Of a stretch of 64,000 nt of DNA, positions 1-11,598 are shown piece by piece (within the stretch, counting starts at the first letter, position 1; each line of letters starts with the position of its first letter). The notes beneath the pieces are model-generated. The model made no database searches. It had not been told where the DNA came from and saw only the letters and a program-made list of their open reading frames with translations. The stretch comes from Ziziphus jujuba (lineage: Eukaryota > Streptophyta > Magnoliopsida > Rosales > Rhamnaceae). The DNA lies in contig NC_083390.1 of assembly GCF_031755915.1 (NCBI RefSeq), positions 17,205,001-17,269,000 of the forward strand. The letters are read 5' to 3'. Made by a program: the position numbers and the translations under genes.

Positions 1-1264
1 TTTAATTTCATTTGGATTTTTAAATATAGAAAAAATGAATATAAAGATAGCTAATTATTTGGGGCATGTTGGTTTAAAACACTCAAATTATGTTTTTTCC
101 TCCTAAACACCCAAATCATGATTTTTAAATAGTAATAATAATTTTGAAAATTAATTGAATAATTAAAGAAGCCTGAATAAAATTTTTATTTTTATTTTTT
201 AAGAAGTAATAAATGAATTTGAATAAGGCAAATAATACTCTTTTGAAATAAGAATTACTTTTTAGAGCAAAATAAAGCTTGAATAAGGCTAATTATTTAT
301 TTTGGAAATAAAATTTTTTTTTCTTGAACGAGTGAGGGCATAAATAAAGTTATATTCATAATATTCAGATTGATAAAGATGGTGGCCATACATGATCATT
401 TTTCAAATTGATTCAAATAATGAAGGAAAAAATTTTAATTTGGACTAATGGCTGGATTTTAGGAATTAGAGAAAATTTGCATTTATCAATCAAAAAAATA
501 TTTGTGTCCTTATCAAATTTTGAAGGTTATCTTCTATAAATAGATAATACAATAAATGATCTTTTAACTCTCAATCAATCAAACATACGACTATTGAATA
601 ATTTTTTTCATTAATTAAATTTATATTATAATATTATTTTATTTTTTGAAAAAGTTATTGTTATTTTTTCATTGTTTTAGTTAGTTGACTAAATTTATAT
701 TTAAAGTCATTATTGTTATAAGGCATTTAAGAATCTTTAATTTGTTTGTTCTCTATAAATTAGTACAATCATATGATTTTTGTCAAATTTATTTTGCATA
801 ATTGTTATTATTTTATTCTCATATTTCTTCATTTATCTAATTGAATTTAGTGAAGCACACTTGCACCAATTAAAAGAGATGTCCAAATTGTTTGATTTTT
901 GTAAAACTACCGAATAATATCAATGAAAATTATAAATTTAATAACAAATTTAGGATTTAGTCTTTACTGATAAAAATAATATAATTGATTAATTTGTTAA
1001 TTTGATTTGAATTGAATATAATTATTTATCATAGATTATTTTTGAAATCATTTATTGTAGTTACACATATCGTACATTACACGAGATCGATAGTAGTAAA
1101 TAAAATAAAATGATATACGTAAATACTAATAAATAATATTTTACTATAAATGATATACATAAAATATATATTATATTTTGCTGCTACATCAAATAGTTTT
1201 TTTTAATGAGGTGATAGGTTGGGAATGAAAATATAATATGTAACAGAAAAATACCAGTAGTCGG
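1..1264. other. AT-rich intergenic DNA, 3' of the DUF1262 gene
   Basis: No gene is recognisable here. The sequence is AT-rich with short poly-A and poly-T runs. The last ~150 bases (about 1,110-1,264) are closely matched by 15,660-15,790, which flanks the broken DUF1262 duplicate in the same relative position. The duplication therefore carried the gene's 3' flank with it. Confidence 0.5.
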
Positions 1265-4200
1265 TCATTCCCACTTGGATCTAATATGGTGGGTGTGCTT
1301 GAAATCATAAGTCAACGCAACGGTTCCATCAATTCTTTTCAACACAAACCTCTCCACCAGCAAATAGCAGCCAAACTTACTCCACCCACCTTTTCTTCCA
1401 AACTCTTCTTTTCTCTCCACCCTCATAATATGTTTTTCATGAATCCCACCATTAACAAACCCCACTCTTTCTTGCTCCCATTTCATTCTCTCAACAATCA
1501 ACGTGCGCAAGCCCACTTTTAATTCTTTTTCCACCACGTTACGAGCACAAATACTCTTAAACCATATCACCCCATTTCCCATACCGTTTTTATTCTCCCA
1601 AACAGCTTTCTTTCCACCAACACAAACCTCCTCTTTCTCAATAAAAACATCCACAAAAACCACATTGTTTTGGTCATTCTCAGTATTATCACATCCATAG
1701 ATCTTATTCCATCTCTGCTCAAGCGTCATTTCATAGAACATGGACATCTTCATCTGGTCCTTTAACTTCATTTTTTCATGCACAAACATGAAAGGACAAT
1801 ACCATTTCCCCACTACCACGGCTTCAGAGCTTTCTCGCGACAGCGAGAAGTTGAAGTCAGGAAGATTGGCTCGAAGAGAAGAGTTGAGGCCTGGAGCGTC
1901 ATCTAACTGGTAATTTCGTGATGCGCGCTTGTAAACCGTCCAATATTTTCTTCTCAAGAAAAGAGGAGGAAACCCGTCTGGAGCAATGGAGTTAGCTGTA
2001 TATCCTCGTTGCTTCTTTTGAATTATCTCCATTTGCTGGTCAATGTCTGTTGGATCCAATGGTCTTGGTCTGATATCTTGGATATAAGGGTACCAACAGC
2101 AAGTTCTCATATCATCTTTTTTTGAATTTGTGCATGCTTTCCTGCAAAATTAAATTAAGAAACCAAAGGGAAGCAAATTTTGAAAATAAAATGGACTTTA
2201 GAATTTGAAATCTTTTGTATTATATTCTTATTTACATGCCAACTAATGTAAATACTTGAAACTGTCTTCCTAGAAATTAATGTTATAATAATGTTGTAGG
2301 AATCGTCTAAGATAACCTAGTGGTGATGCCACTATTTCCTTGGGTTTCAAATCCCAATATGCTATGGACACCATGTTGTATAACAAATGATGTGGTAAAA
2401 TAAGTTGGTAAACAAATTGGTACTTGTAACATTATTGCCTAGGCCAGAAGTATTGTCATGATTATAGTAGCACTTTGTTTGCCATTGAAATTGATAATCC
2501 ATTGTATCTATATTGTTTAAATTGTTAAACTGTTACGCTTGTCACTATCCCTTATATTGTTATTTGTATCGCATATGGTTAGTTTTAGATATACATAGCT
2601 TAGGGATACTTATCTGTATCATTCGATGTACACTTATGTTGTATAAATACTTGGTTTTATTTAATAATAAGATGGAGCTTTTTCATGCGTCTCACAGTCC
2701 TATATGGTATCAGAGAAACAAAAACTATAAGGAGTCTATTTTCTTTTCTTCTTCTTCTTCTTCTTCTTCTTTTTCCTTCTTTCTTTTCTTGGTTTCTTTT
2801 TGTTTTTTGTTTTTTGTTTTTTTGTTTTTTGTTTATTGTTTTTTTTGTTTTTTTTGTTTTTTTGTTTTTTTGTTTTTTTGTTTTTTTGTTTTTTTGTTTT
2901 TTTGTTTTTTGTTTTTTGTTTTTTGTTTTTTGTTTTTTTGTTTTTGTTTTTTGTTTTTTGTTTTTTATTTTTTGTTTTTTGTCTCTTTTCAGTCAGTGTA
3001 CTTCACAATCAGTTTTGAAGAACTGTATGAAATACTTATGGAGTATACCAACTATAATAAACGGAATGAAATCAAAATTGATGACTATTCAATCATGGCT
3101 CATGGAGTTAACAAGTTCCTTTAAAAAATACCAAGTCTTGATCCAATGGTCCAAGATTTTTAGCATCGATTCCTCTACATCATGTCGTACAACTCAAGCC
3201 AATACTTCCAGTGGATATGGAGGTCACTCTCAACTATGTGTACAACAATGGCACTCAACCAAGTATTATCATTCATTTAAACAACAACAGACATAAATTC
3301 CTACATATCAACAACCATGGACTCCCTCTCCACATGCCTTTCATTCTAGTTCTATCCTAGGACCCGGTCCTTAGCCACCATTAGTCCCTCAACCAAGTCT
3401 TTGACTCAAGAGCATCTTGTCATGTGGCACAAGACATCCAAAATCTCTTACTCCACTATGAATATGATGGTACTAATGAGATTGCAGTTGGTAACAGTAA
3501 CATACTTCAAATTACTCGTATTGGCTCAACATGTCTATCATTTCCATTTAATACTTTTCATTTATCCAATGTGCTTTGTGTTCCAAAAATGACCAAAGAC
3601 TTACTTTTTATATTATAATTTTGTCAAACAAATAAAACCTCTATATTTCTTACCATCTTGTTACCTTATGAAGAATCTTCGGACAAGGACAGTACTCCTC
3701 AAAGGACCATTTAACAATGGAATTTATGAATGGCTAGTGGCTGGATAGTCCAAAACCACTCCAACTATCTATAATAGTACAAAAAAAGCCTTTAGGATTA
3801 GTATCAAAGGCCTAGCCACCCATCTGATAAAGTTCTCTATCACATAGTGTTTGCTTACTTCATTTCGATCTCATAATAAATCATATAGACTTCCTTTTGG
3901 TGTGTCATCCATGTCTAGCACTCAACCTTTGCTATTAGTTTACTCGGATATTTGGAGTCCTGATTCTATTACTTCCTATGATGGTTTTAAATTTTATGCA
4001 ATATTTGAAGATCATTATACATAGTACACTTGGTTATTTCCTATTTTTAATAAATCATATATTGTTTCAATATTTATTAAATTCATAAAAATTGTGGGAA
4101 AATCTTTTCAACCACCTCTATTTTGTTCTATTATGATATTGGAGCACAATTTTTCAAGCTGTAATAATTTTTCCAAGACAATAGGATAAGTCATTTTTTA

Positions 4201-7200
4201 ATCACTCAAAACACTCCTTAGTAAAATAGTTATGCTGAGCGACATCATAAACATATCCATGAAACTAGTGTGGCTATGATGTCTCAAGCAAGCATACCAC
4301 AATAATGTTGACAACTTATTTAATTAACAACCTTACAACACGCACTCTAAATGACATATCACCTTTTCAAAAAGCTATTTCAAAAACCCCCTAACTAGAA
4401 CAAATTAAACTATTTGGATGTTTATGTTATCAATGACTAAAACCACATTCAGACAGCAAATCTGATTCTCAATTAACACCTAGTGTCTATATTAGCCCTT
4501 TCCAATCTCAAAGTAGGTTCAAGTGTATGACCCACCATCAGATAGCCATACCTATCTGGACATGTCGTCTACATAGAGTCTATTTTTTCGCTCATAAGTT
4601 TATCTTTTACTTCTAATATTCCCAACTTACATCTGATTCACACATTCCCACACCACACACATAAAGTCCATGCATAAATTCCTTCCATTTAAGAAACCTA
4701 CCAAATTTGTACCGCTCACAACTTCATGTGATGTACACATCACCTCACCTAACCTAATTCTCTAGTCCTTATCTTGTAATAAATCTACCTTTTTCTCACA
4801 TATCATGTGCAAGACCATTCTTACTCTCTTCTCCAAAATTTGTTGCTGGTCCATCACAATTCTTGTCATGGGGTCCACTAAGTGAACAAGCTGCACTTGA
4901 TCAAGGGCATCCAACCACAAACTAGATGTTTGCTATTGAATCACCAAAATCACCCTCTTAAGCACATACTCATGCAATGAGAGAGAGTTCTCTCAACCAA
5001 ATTTTCAAGCTCAAATTGGTGCCGAATTTCTTTACTAGCACCATCCACAATGCCTTGCTACACAGTCACATTTGGGACTTTGTCCACCATAACCTGGTCA
5101 GAATCTAGCGGGTTGTAAATGAGTGTTCAAAATTAAACACAATCCTAATGGCATTGTTAGCAAATAAAAAGCTTGCTTGGTAGCCAAAAGTTTTGATCAA
5201 AGGCCATGTATAGATTACGTTGATACCTTCAGTCCTATAAATGAACTTGTTACGATTTATGTTGTTCAATGCATTGCGCTATCTTAGAATTAGAGAATTC
5301 AACAACTAGATGTAAACAACTTTTTTTTGAGTGACATATTGTCAGAAGAAGTCTCTATGTCTCAACCAACAGGGCTTGTTAATCCAATTAAACCAAACCG
5401 TGTTTATCAATTAAAGAAGACCAATCATTACCTTAATAGGCTCCAAGACTTGATCCTTGGTTTACCAAGCTCAAGGAATTTCTTCTCTCTTATGGATTTA
5501 AAACTTCATATATAGACACATCTTTATTTGTCTACATCCACAATGGACATTCTATGCCTCTTTGTGTACAAAGATGACATAATCTTGAGAGGCAACAATG
5601 ATTCATGAAGGACAAAGTTAGTGGCATATCTATTTGCTTAACTCTCCTTAAAGGATTTGGATGCTTTAAGTTATTTCCTTGGTATAGAGGTTATTCCTAT
5701 AAAAACAAGGCTCTTCTTGCCCCAGGACAAATACATCTTTGATCTGCTGAAACTTATAAAAATGTTAAAAGCTAAAGAAATCACAACGACCATATCTTCC
5801 CTTATTTCTCTCTCCTTCATCGATGACAAATATGATACCCTACCTACATTGGCAAACCTATCACTCTCTGCCTCAGTTTCTCTCTCCTTTATTGATGACA
5901 ACTGTAACACCCTACCTCCTGGGTTTCTCTCTCCTTCACCAACGACAACTATAATATCTTACCTCTACTAGTGAACCTGTCACTCTCTGCTTGGGAAGGT
6001 TAGAGGCACTACACTTGGTATAGGGCACTTGGTATGAGGTTTTTGTGTAGAGCTTCCTAGAAAGTCATCCATTCTAGGATTTTTCTCGCTTGAGCACGTT
6101 TAATTTCAGAGTTCTTTTGAACCCTGAAGCTAACCGTTCTAAAAAGATCTAGGCATTATAAGAGTTACTATTATTACATTTGAATTATCCTCTAATCTAC
6201 ATCATTGGATACCAGATAGCCTTCCAGTACCCCTCACCGGCCCACATTAGTCCTCATAATCCTTAGGGCCTAACGTCCCGACCAGCACACTTTCTACTGG
6301 GTACAAGCTTTAATACCATTTATAACAACTTGTCTCAACTGGCGGATCTATTACTCTCTACCGATATTGTCCCCAATTTAGCCACCGCACTTGTTAAGGA
6401 TTTTTTATGCAGAGTTTTCTAAAAGGTCACCCATCCTGGGATTATTCTTGTTGGAGCATGCTTAATTTTAAAGTTTTTTTTAACCCTAGAGCCAACTACT
6501 ACAAAAGAGTCTCGATGTTATGAGAGTGACCATTATTACATTTAAATCATCTCATGATCTACACCGGGGCAATATGAGATTATATACCAAGTAGCCTGCT
6601 ACTGCCTATACCTGCCCACACCGATCATTATAGTAACCCTCTTGCTTCTCTCATAGAGTACAAAAAAGTAGTTAGTACTCTTCAATATTTATCCTTAACA
6701 AGGATGAACATTGTTTTTTATGTGAACAAATTTTTCCAATTCATACACAAAACCACAAATGTGCAATGGACAATTGTGAAAAGTCTTTTCTGGCATATAA
6801 AAGTTATTCATTGCCTTGGCTTATTCTGTCTTTGTCATGCACCCTTAGCACTCCATGAATTCTCAGATGCAGACTAGGTCAGTAACAAGGATGACTACAC
6901 TTCTACCATAACCTATGCTCTTTTTCTGGGCAGCAACCATGTTTCTTGGACTTCTCACGAGAAAAAGTCAATATCTCGATCATCAATTGAAGCCAAATAC
7001 TGAGAAGTTGCTCATACAACATTTGAGCTTTTCTAGCTCATGTAACTATTTTGTAACTTAGTGTTCAATCAACAATTAAGGCTACTATGTATTGTGACAA
7101 CATTAGGACCTGGTGTTCAATCAACGATTAAAGCTACTATGTATTTTGACAACATTAGGACAATGTATGTGTGTGCCAATCCTAAGTTTCACTCCAGAAT

Positions 7201-8541
7201 GAAACATATGCACATTGATTTGTATTTTATGAGCAATGAGGTTGCTGTTGGATCCATTTGTGTATTTCATATCTCCACCAACAATCAACTAGCTGATGTT
7301 ATTACTTAACACATGTCAAGGTAGCAACGACTTCACTCACTTAGGTCTAAGATTGGTGTTCTTACAAGAACCACCATCTTGAGGGGGCATCATTAGCCAT
7401 TGTAATCTATATTGTTTAAATTGTTACATGGATAGGTCATCACTATCTATTGTATTGTTATTTGTACCACATGGGGTTCGTTTTAGATATACTTAGCTTA
7501 GGAGTACTTATATGTATCATTCGTTGTGCATTAGGATGTATAATAAATACTTGGTTTTGTTCAATAATAAGATTTGAGTTTTTTCCATATTCACAAAAAA
7601 ATAATAATAATAATAATAATTGACCTTTTTCCATACATCTTAAAGTCCTATAAAAAGAAGAAATGCAACATGATAAGTAATTTTCTAACCTCCTTTTTTT
7701 TTTTTTTTTTTTGGGTCTAATAATTGGCTTGTGTATTTGGGAGGGTCACGGCTTACTCGGCTTTGTTAACACACAAAGTCCAACAAGGTTAATATAGTAA
7801 TTACCTCATTGCTTTCTAACTAGTAAGCATAACATAATGCAATCAAGCAAATATGTTAATATTATATACATAAAAATGATCTGATAAAGGCCTTATAGAG
7901 AAGAAAGAGATAGTATTATCAAATCAGTAGTAGCCTATGATTTTGAAGCTCATGTAAATCATGATGAAAAGCTATTTTGTTAGAACATTAAGTCTTTCTG
8001 CGTATTCAACGCGCTGACTTTGTGAAGTGAAAAGAAAGTAAAATGAATATTAATGAACTTAGCTTTGTTTATAAATCATTTTGGAAATCTAAAATTAACC
8101 ATTTCTACTTTCTGTTTATCTAATTAATACTCATGGAGGCTTAAGAAATAGTAAGAAAAAATCAAACTAATGTTTGATTGTGAAAAGAAAATATGCATAT
8201 CTATTATGTAAACAAACATACCCTTTATGCCTTCCTTTTCGACGAATCACATAGTAACGATTAGAAGCAAGTGGCTGATTAATAACTGGAATGAAAGCAA
8301 CATGGTCATAATAAGTTCTTCTGCTACTTCCAGCACCTGTGGAATATGAAACCATCAGATCCTTATTCTGTGGAAAGGGGAGACTCCTTATCCAGTTGTC
8401 CGTGCACAATCCACAACAAGTTGTAGTCTTGGATTCTTCATCGAAGATGACAAGATAACCAGAATTCGGACCCTCCGCTGGTGGCAACAACAGAGACTCA
8501 GGAGACCTTCTGTACAAAGAAAGAGGCCTTGTAACATACAT
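1265..8541 (-). CDS. DUF1262-family protein, two exons
   Basis: The coding exons are 8541-8222 (320 nt) and 2141-1265 (877 nt), joined by a GTATGT donor at 8221 and a TTTGCAG acceptor at 2142. Together they give 398 codons plus stop. Exon 1 starts at the family-typical MYVTRPLSLYR; I chose this ATG over one 21 codons upstream that would only add a lysine run encoded by a poly-T tract. Exon 1 also contains PEGPNSGYL-like, LPFPQNK and FIPVINQPLASNRYYVI segments. Exon 2 carries TCCW, IRPRPLDP, SIAPDGFPP, LPDFNF, VVVGKWYCPFMF and FYEMTLEQRW, and ends with DFKHTHHIRSKWE. These match the plant-specific DUF1262 family, whose molecular function is not known. The joined codon is GGG (Gly), so the frame is kept across the 6,080-bp intron. 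That intron contains a complete decayed copia retrotransposon. No in-frame stop is seen, so the gene looks intact. Expression is not shown by the sequence. Confidence 0.9.
2300..2400 (+). repeat. possible tRNA-derived SINE head
   Basis: A box-A-like stretch (taacctagtggtga, 2313-2326) is followed about 16 bases later by a box-B-like stretch (gggtttcaaatccc, 2342-2355), as in the 5' head of plant SINEs. The 3' end is not defined. It lies in the DUF1262 intron just upstream of the copia 5' LTR. This is weak and rests on motif recognition only. Confidence 0.35.
2492..2704 (+). repeat. 5' LTR of copia element 1
   Basis: It matches the 3' LTR at 7389-7652, with shared blocks such as ctatattgtttaaattgtta, gttttagatatac and aatacttggtttt. 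Its end is fixed by the adjacent primer-binding site at 2705. The exact left boundary is uncertain by a few bases. Confidence 0.75.
2745..2990 (+). repeat. low-complexity (CTT)n followed by a long (TTTTTTG)n tract
   Basis: A TTC/CTT run (about 2,745-2,790) leads into roughly 200 bases of T-runs separated by single G, with periods of 7 or 8 (about 2,790-2,985). It sits between the copia primer-binding site and the first recognisable polyprotein remnant, where gag should begin. The long open frames across it encode only Phe/Cys/Leu/Val-rich sequence and are not genes. Confidence 0.85.
5946..6640 (+). repeat. tandem ~372-bp repeat pair inserted in copia element 1
   Basis: Two tandem diverged units start near 5,950 and 6,322. 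Each has the order: conserved start (tcactctctgc or tactctctacc), a gcagagtttt-like block, a caccca/gcatgctta-like block, a gttatgagagtgaccattat-like block, then gcccacac. They interrupt the copia RT/RNase H region. Related units in the same tandem layout lie at 25,209-25,886 in the second copia copy, but at a different point. The wording resembles a widespread plant repeat with the phrase 'accatttgtaac'; I could not check this by search. Confidence 0.6.
7389..7652 (+). repeat. 3' LTR of copia element 1
   Basis: It follows the polypurine tract gagggggc and matches the 5' LTR (2492-2704). It is longer because of an (AAT)n microsatellite expansion at about 7,600-7,620. The right edge is taken where similarity to the 5' LTR stops (cctata, 7652). 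Confidence 0.7.
7653..8166. other. intron remainder of the DUF1262 gene
   Basis: Only intron sequence is seen between the copia 3' LTR and exon 1, including a T-run at about 7,687-7,712. I recognised no coding or RNA feature. Confidence 0.6.
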
Positions 8542-9470
8542 TTTCTCTTTTCTTTTTTTTCTTTTTTTTTTTTTTTTTTTTGGTATTTTATTTTCCCTCT
8601 TCATCTACATATGTTCTTATTTGCCCTTTGAATAATACAAAAATGAAGCTGAATCATAAGATTTAATAATAATTGTTGGAATACGTGCCATGTCATCTTC
8701 TAGCTGGCAGATTTTTTATTCTGGTTTGCGTTGGTTTTAAGCAGGTGAGCTATTTATTTTTTATTGAGTGAAATGGTAATCTGGTTCTTCGCTCTATTAC
8801 AGAGTTGCTGCTTCTGTTGTAAGCTAACGAAAGTAATACACACTTAAAGCTTCTTTTTCTCTCTTTATCTTCTTTCTTTTTCTTTCTTTCTTAAAGTTTC
8901 TTAAAGACTTCTTTCTTATCTCTCTTTTCTTTCCAACCAAACAGTATCTTAAAACATATCAATAATTAATGTGTTCAGAATTATCATAATCAGTATTCCT
9001 TGCCTTGGACTGCGAGAACTTTAAATAATTAGCATTTTCAAACTTCTTGGAAGCGGCTATGAAGGTTTTGATTAAGCCAACTCAAACTCTAGGTGTTAAG
9101 TTACTCTGTTTATATATCATATTAAAATCCAACAAACATTTATACATACACATTTTTCTAATGTTATTGACCGAGACAAAACTCAAACTACCAAACACGG
9201 TTTTAGAGGGGGAGAGAGGAGGGTTCTAACGCAATTCTACAATTTTGTGATAAGCTTTTATTAGCTGTTGATATTTAATTGGTACGTTGCCAATGGAGAG
9301 TATAAGAAGACCCCTCCTTTTGCTTTATTTAGCATTCCGTATCCAAAAAACTCGTTTGGTAAAACAGTAAGTTGAATCCATTCTAGTCCGCTATAGAACA
9401 GATTCTGAAGGTATCAAAATTTTTAAACATTTATGGATTGTAAGCCATAAGGATTGGCTTTATATTATTT
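8542..9470. other. upstream region of the DUF1262 gene
   Basis: This is the presumed promoter and 5' leader of the minus-strand DUF1262 gene. A poly-T/CTTT tract (about 8,550-8,580) lies directly upstream of its ATG, and pyrimidine-rich CTTT repeats occur at 8,845-8,935. No clear core promoter could be assigned. The short open frames here look like chance. Confidence 0.35.
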
Positions 9471-9479
9471 CTTAATTTT

Positions 9480-9800
9480 TTATAATAATTTCTTCCAAAC
9501 ATACATCTAGAACCTGCTAATTAATATAAATTGCTGGCTATAGCACAAAAAACATACTAATCATAGTGTACAAAATGCAATATAAAAATTAAAACCAACA
9601 AAACTAATTTTACTTTAATTTTTATATTGAATGATAATATATAATCCACTAATATTTGTGTAAAATAAAAAATGAAAAAAAAAAGGTTTTTAACTAAATC
9701 TATTAAAAAAAAAATAACTTTCTGACTTAAATTATATTTACAAAGTCACTGCCCCCTGTGGGGCGGCTTTAGAGACAACCTTTTTCTCTTTGTAGCAGTA
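9480..9800 (+). repeat. dispersed repeat, copy A (also at 28,780-29,640)
   Basis: The block with aatataaattgctggc, cataatcatagtgta-like, aaaactaattttactttaatt and the later acttaaattatatttac/gagacaacc stretch recurs in the same order at 28,780-28,935 and 29,460-29,640. The second copy is split by about 520 bp. No coding content is recognised, so the repeat class is unknown. Confidence 0.6.
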
Positions 9801-9871
9801 GTAGGTGTATTGGACCAACAAACAATATGGTTCTGCAAATGTTGAACAACAATGTTGGTTAGAGCTACACT

Positions 9872-9911
9872 CTTTTTTTTTTTTTTGTGTGTGTGTGTGT
9901 GTGTGTGTGTA
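9872..9911 (+). repeat. poly-T and (TG)n microsatellite
   Basis: A T-run (about 9,872-9,884) is followed by about 13 TG units (9,885-9,911). It is a simple-sequence repeat with no gene nearby. Confidence 0.9.
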
Positions 9912-10560
9912 AGAGCAACTTATAGTACTACCTGTTAGTGAAAAGTAGGAATTAGACCATTCAATCTTTTTCCATCTTAGTCCAATCTATGATCTAAAGC
10001 ATATAATGTTATCAGTAGTTTCTATATATGCAGCAAAGATGTACTCGTTTGGTTAGCTGTACTTTTTGTGCTTACGGGCTTTGCGAATGTATACTGTTTA
10101 GGGGGAAAAAAATAGAAAATCAGAGTTGAGAGAGTAAATTAAAGGTTTTACTTGTGTTCTTGTGAGTAACCAAACAGACTTTAGACAAAATGACTGCTTA
10201 GTGCATAGACTTTAATGATCCAAAAAAACCCTACTCTCCAATTAATCTTTTCATTAAACAGGGGTCGTCAATTTGACCAAAAAAAAAAAAAAAAAAGGTT
10301 TGTCGAAAGTGTCATATTGTTTTTGGAAAAATATATGGGTATTAATTAGCATAAATTACAAACAAATCGTTAGTGTTAGAACAAACAAATCTCGAATTAG
10401 GAATCCATTGAAAAAATCTTGAATTAGGATCATTTGTTTTCATACTTGTTCTACCATTGTTATTATAATGCCATCTCATTTAAAAAATTATAATAAAGAA
10501 ACAAAATAAACTAAATAGAATAAGGGTAATAGTGATATAGTGAGCAAGTAAAAATATGAG
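9912..10560. other. AT-rich intergenic DNA
   Basis: I see no gene or structured repeat apart from an A-run at about 10,280-10,297. Confidence 0.5.
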
Positions 10561-10579
10561 CTCACGAATAATCGTGACT

Positions 10580-10930
10580 TAAAAATCAAAGATTTGTTGA
10601 TTCTACAAAATACCACCAATTTGATAAAAACAATATTGAGAAAAACTCAAAATATTATTCATAAACAACTATCTTTTATAATTCCAAAGTCATACATAGA
10701 GGCAACATAAAAACATAAAAAAATAATAAGGATGATGATGATGATAATAAATTAAAATACTAAATTAATTAAAAAATAATTCAAAAAAAGGAAAATATTT
10801 TCTAATTGCCTAATTAGAACTAATATTTAAAATTAAACTTACATACTAATAAATAATATTTTAATATAAATGAAATACATTAAAATCAAATATATTATAT
10901 TTTAAAAAAATGTTATTTGTTGCTGCCAAA
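10580..10930 (-). repeat. possible degenerate LTR, left copy
   Basis: The stretch from aaactcaaaatattattcata to about 10,930 is similar, with gaps, to 15,440-15,740. Both copies lie either side of the hAT insertion. At the inner edge of the right copy, the minus strand reads tggtattagagcc (about 15,319-15,331), close to the retrotransposon primer-binding consensus. This suggests a decayed minus-strand LTR element whose inside was later hit by the hAT transposon. Similarity is modest. Confidence 0.35.
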
Positions 10931-11598
10931 GAACGATCATTAGTGGAATCTATATATCAAATGACAATTTGAATAATTATTATAAGATTCACTTTTAAAG
11001 TTTTAGTATCAAAACAATAAAATTAAATATTTCATATTAAAATTTATCACATAAACTGATAATGGTTATCAATAGTGACAAATAGCAAAAGTTTATATTT
11101 TGTCACCACATCATTTTTCCCTTTTTTAAAAAACAAACAAAAAAAGAATTGCCATTTTGAAATTGAAATGTTCCATTTCAAATAGAATAATATTTGCAAT
11201 ATTTTAATTGCCTTAATATCTGGCATTGTTAATTTCGTATGGTTGAATCAAACTTGAGATCAATGATCATTAAACTCCATGTGAGTCACCAGATAAAAAA
11301 CTATTTGAATTATTCAAACAGTAAATTTTAATCCCTAGAAAATCAATATTATATGGAAATTGAGTTTCCCCATCATACTTTCTCATCGATTTTGGGTTAG
11401 CATAAAATTGACTGGATAATTCTCTTCCAAAGCACAAACCCAATAGAAAAAAATTCTGATTTGATGGTCGTATCCGATCATGTCAAATAACATCAAATAG
11501 ATCCATAAATTGCATAATTTTTTCATGTTCAAACTCACCATAGATCTCTTTATCCCAAGCATGGAGATGTTTCCAAGGTGACATATCTCTATGCTGTG

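Larger units (their letters stand above)
2492..7652 (+). mobile_element. Ty1/copia LTR retrotransposon, decayed, inside the DUF1262 intron
   Basis: Related direct repeats at 2492-2704 and 7389-7652 are the LTRs. The 5' LTR is followed at once by tggtatcagag (2705-2715), the usual primer-binding site complementary to initiator methionine tRNA. The 3' LTR is preceded by a purine tract, gagggggc (7381-7388). Between them, in copia order but broken by stops and frameshifts, are a protease/pre-integrase segment (about 3,403-3,620, with VGNSN and LSNVLCVPKM), integrase (about 3,930-4,330), reverse transcriptase (about 5,230-5,590, with an altered catalytic box YKDD), and RNase H with the C-terminal tail (about 6,640-7,310, ending HISTNNQLADVIT). 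A tandem non-copia repeat interrupts the RT/RNase H region. The LTRs differ at many places, so the insertion is old. It lies antisense to the host gene and cannot move by itself. Confidence 0.85.

Noticed and set aside
1286..1700. Plus-strand open frames opposite DUF1262 exon 2
   Set aside because: They are antisense shadows of a clear family-matching exon.
2513..3296. Three overlapping open frames up to 203 codons
   Set aside because: They run through the (TTC)n and (TTTTTTG)n tract and encode low-complexity Phe/Cys/Leu sequence inside a copia leader.
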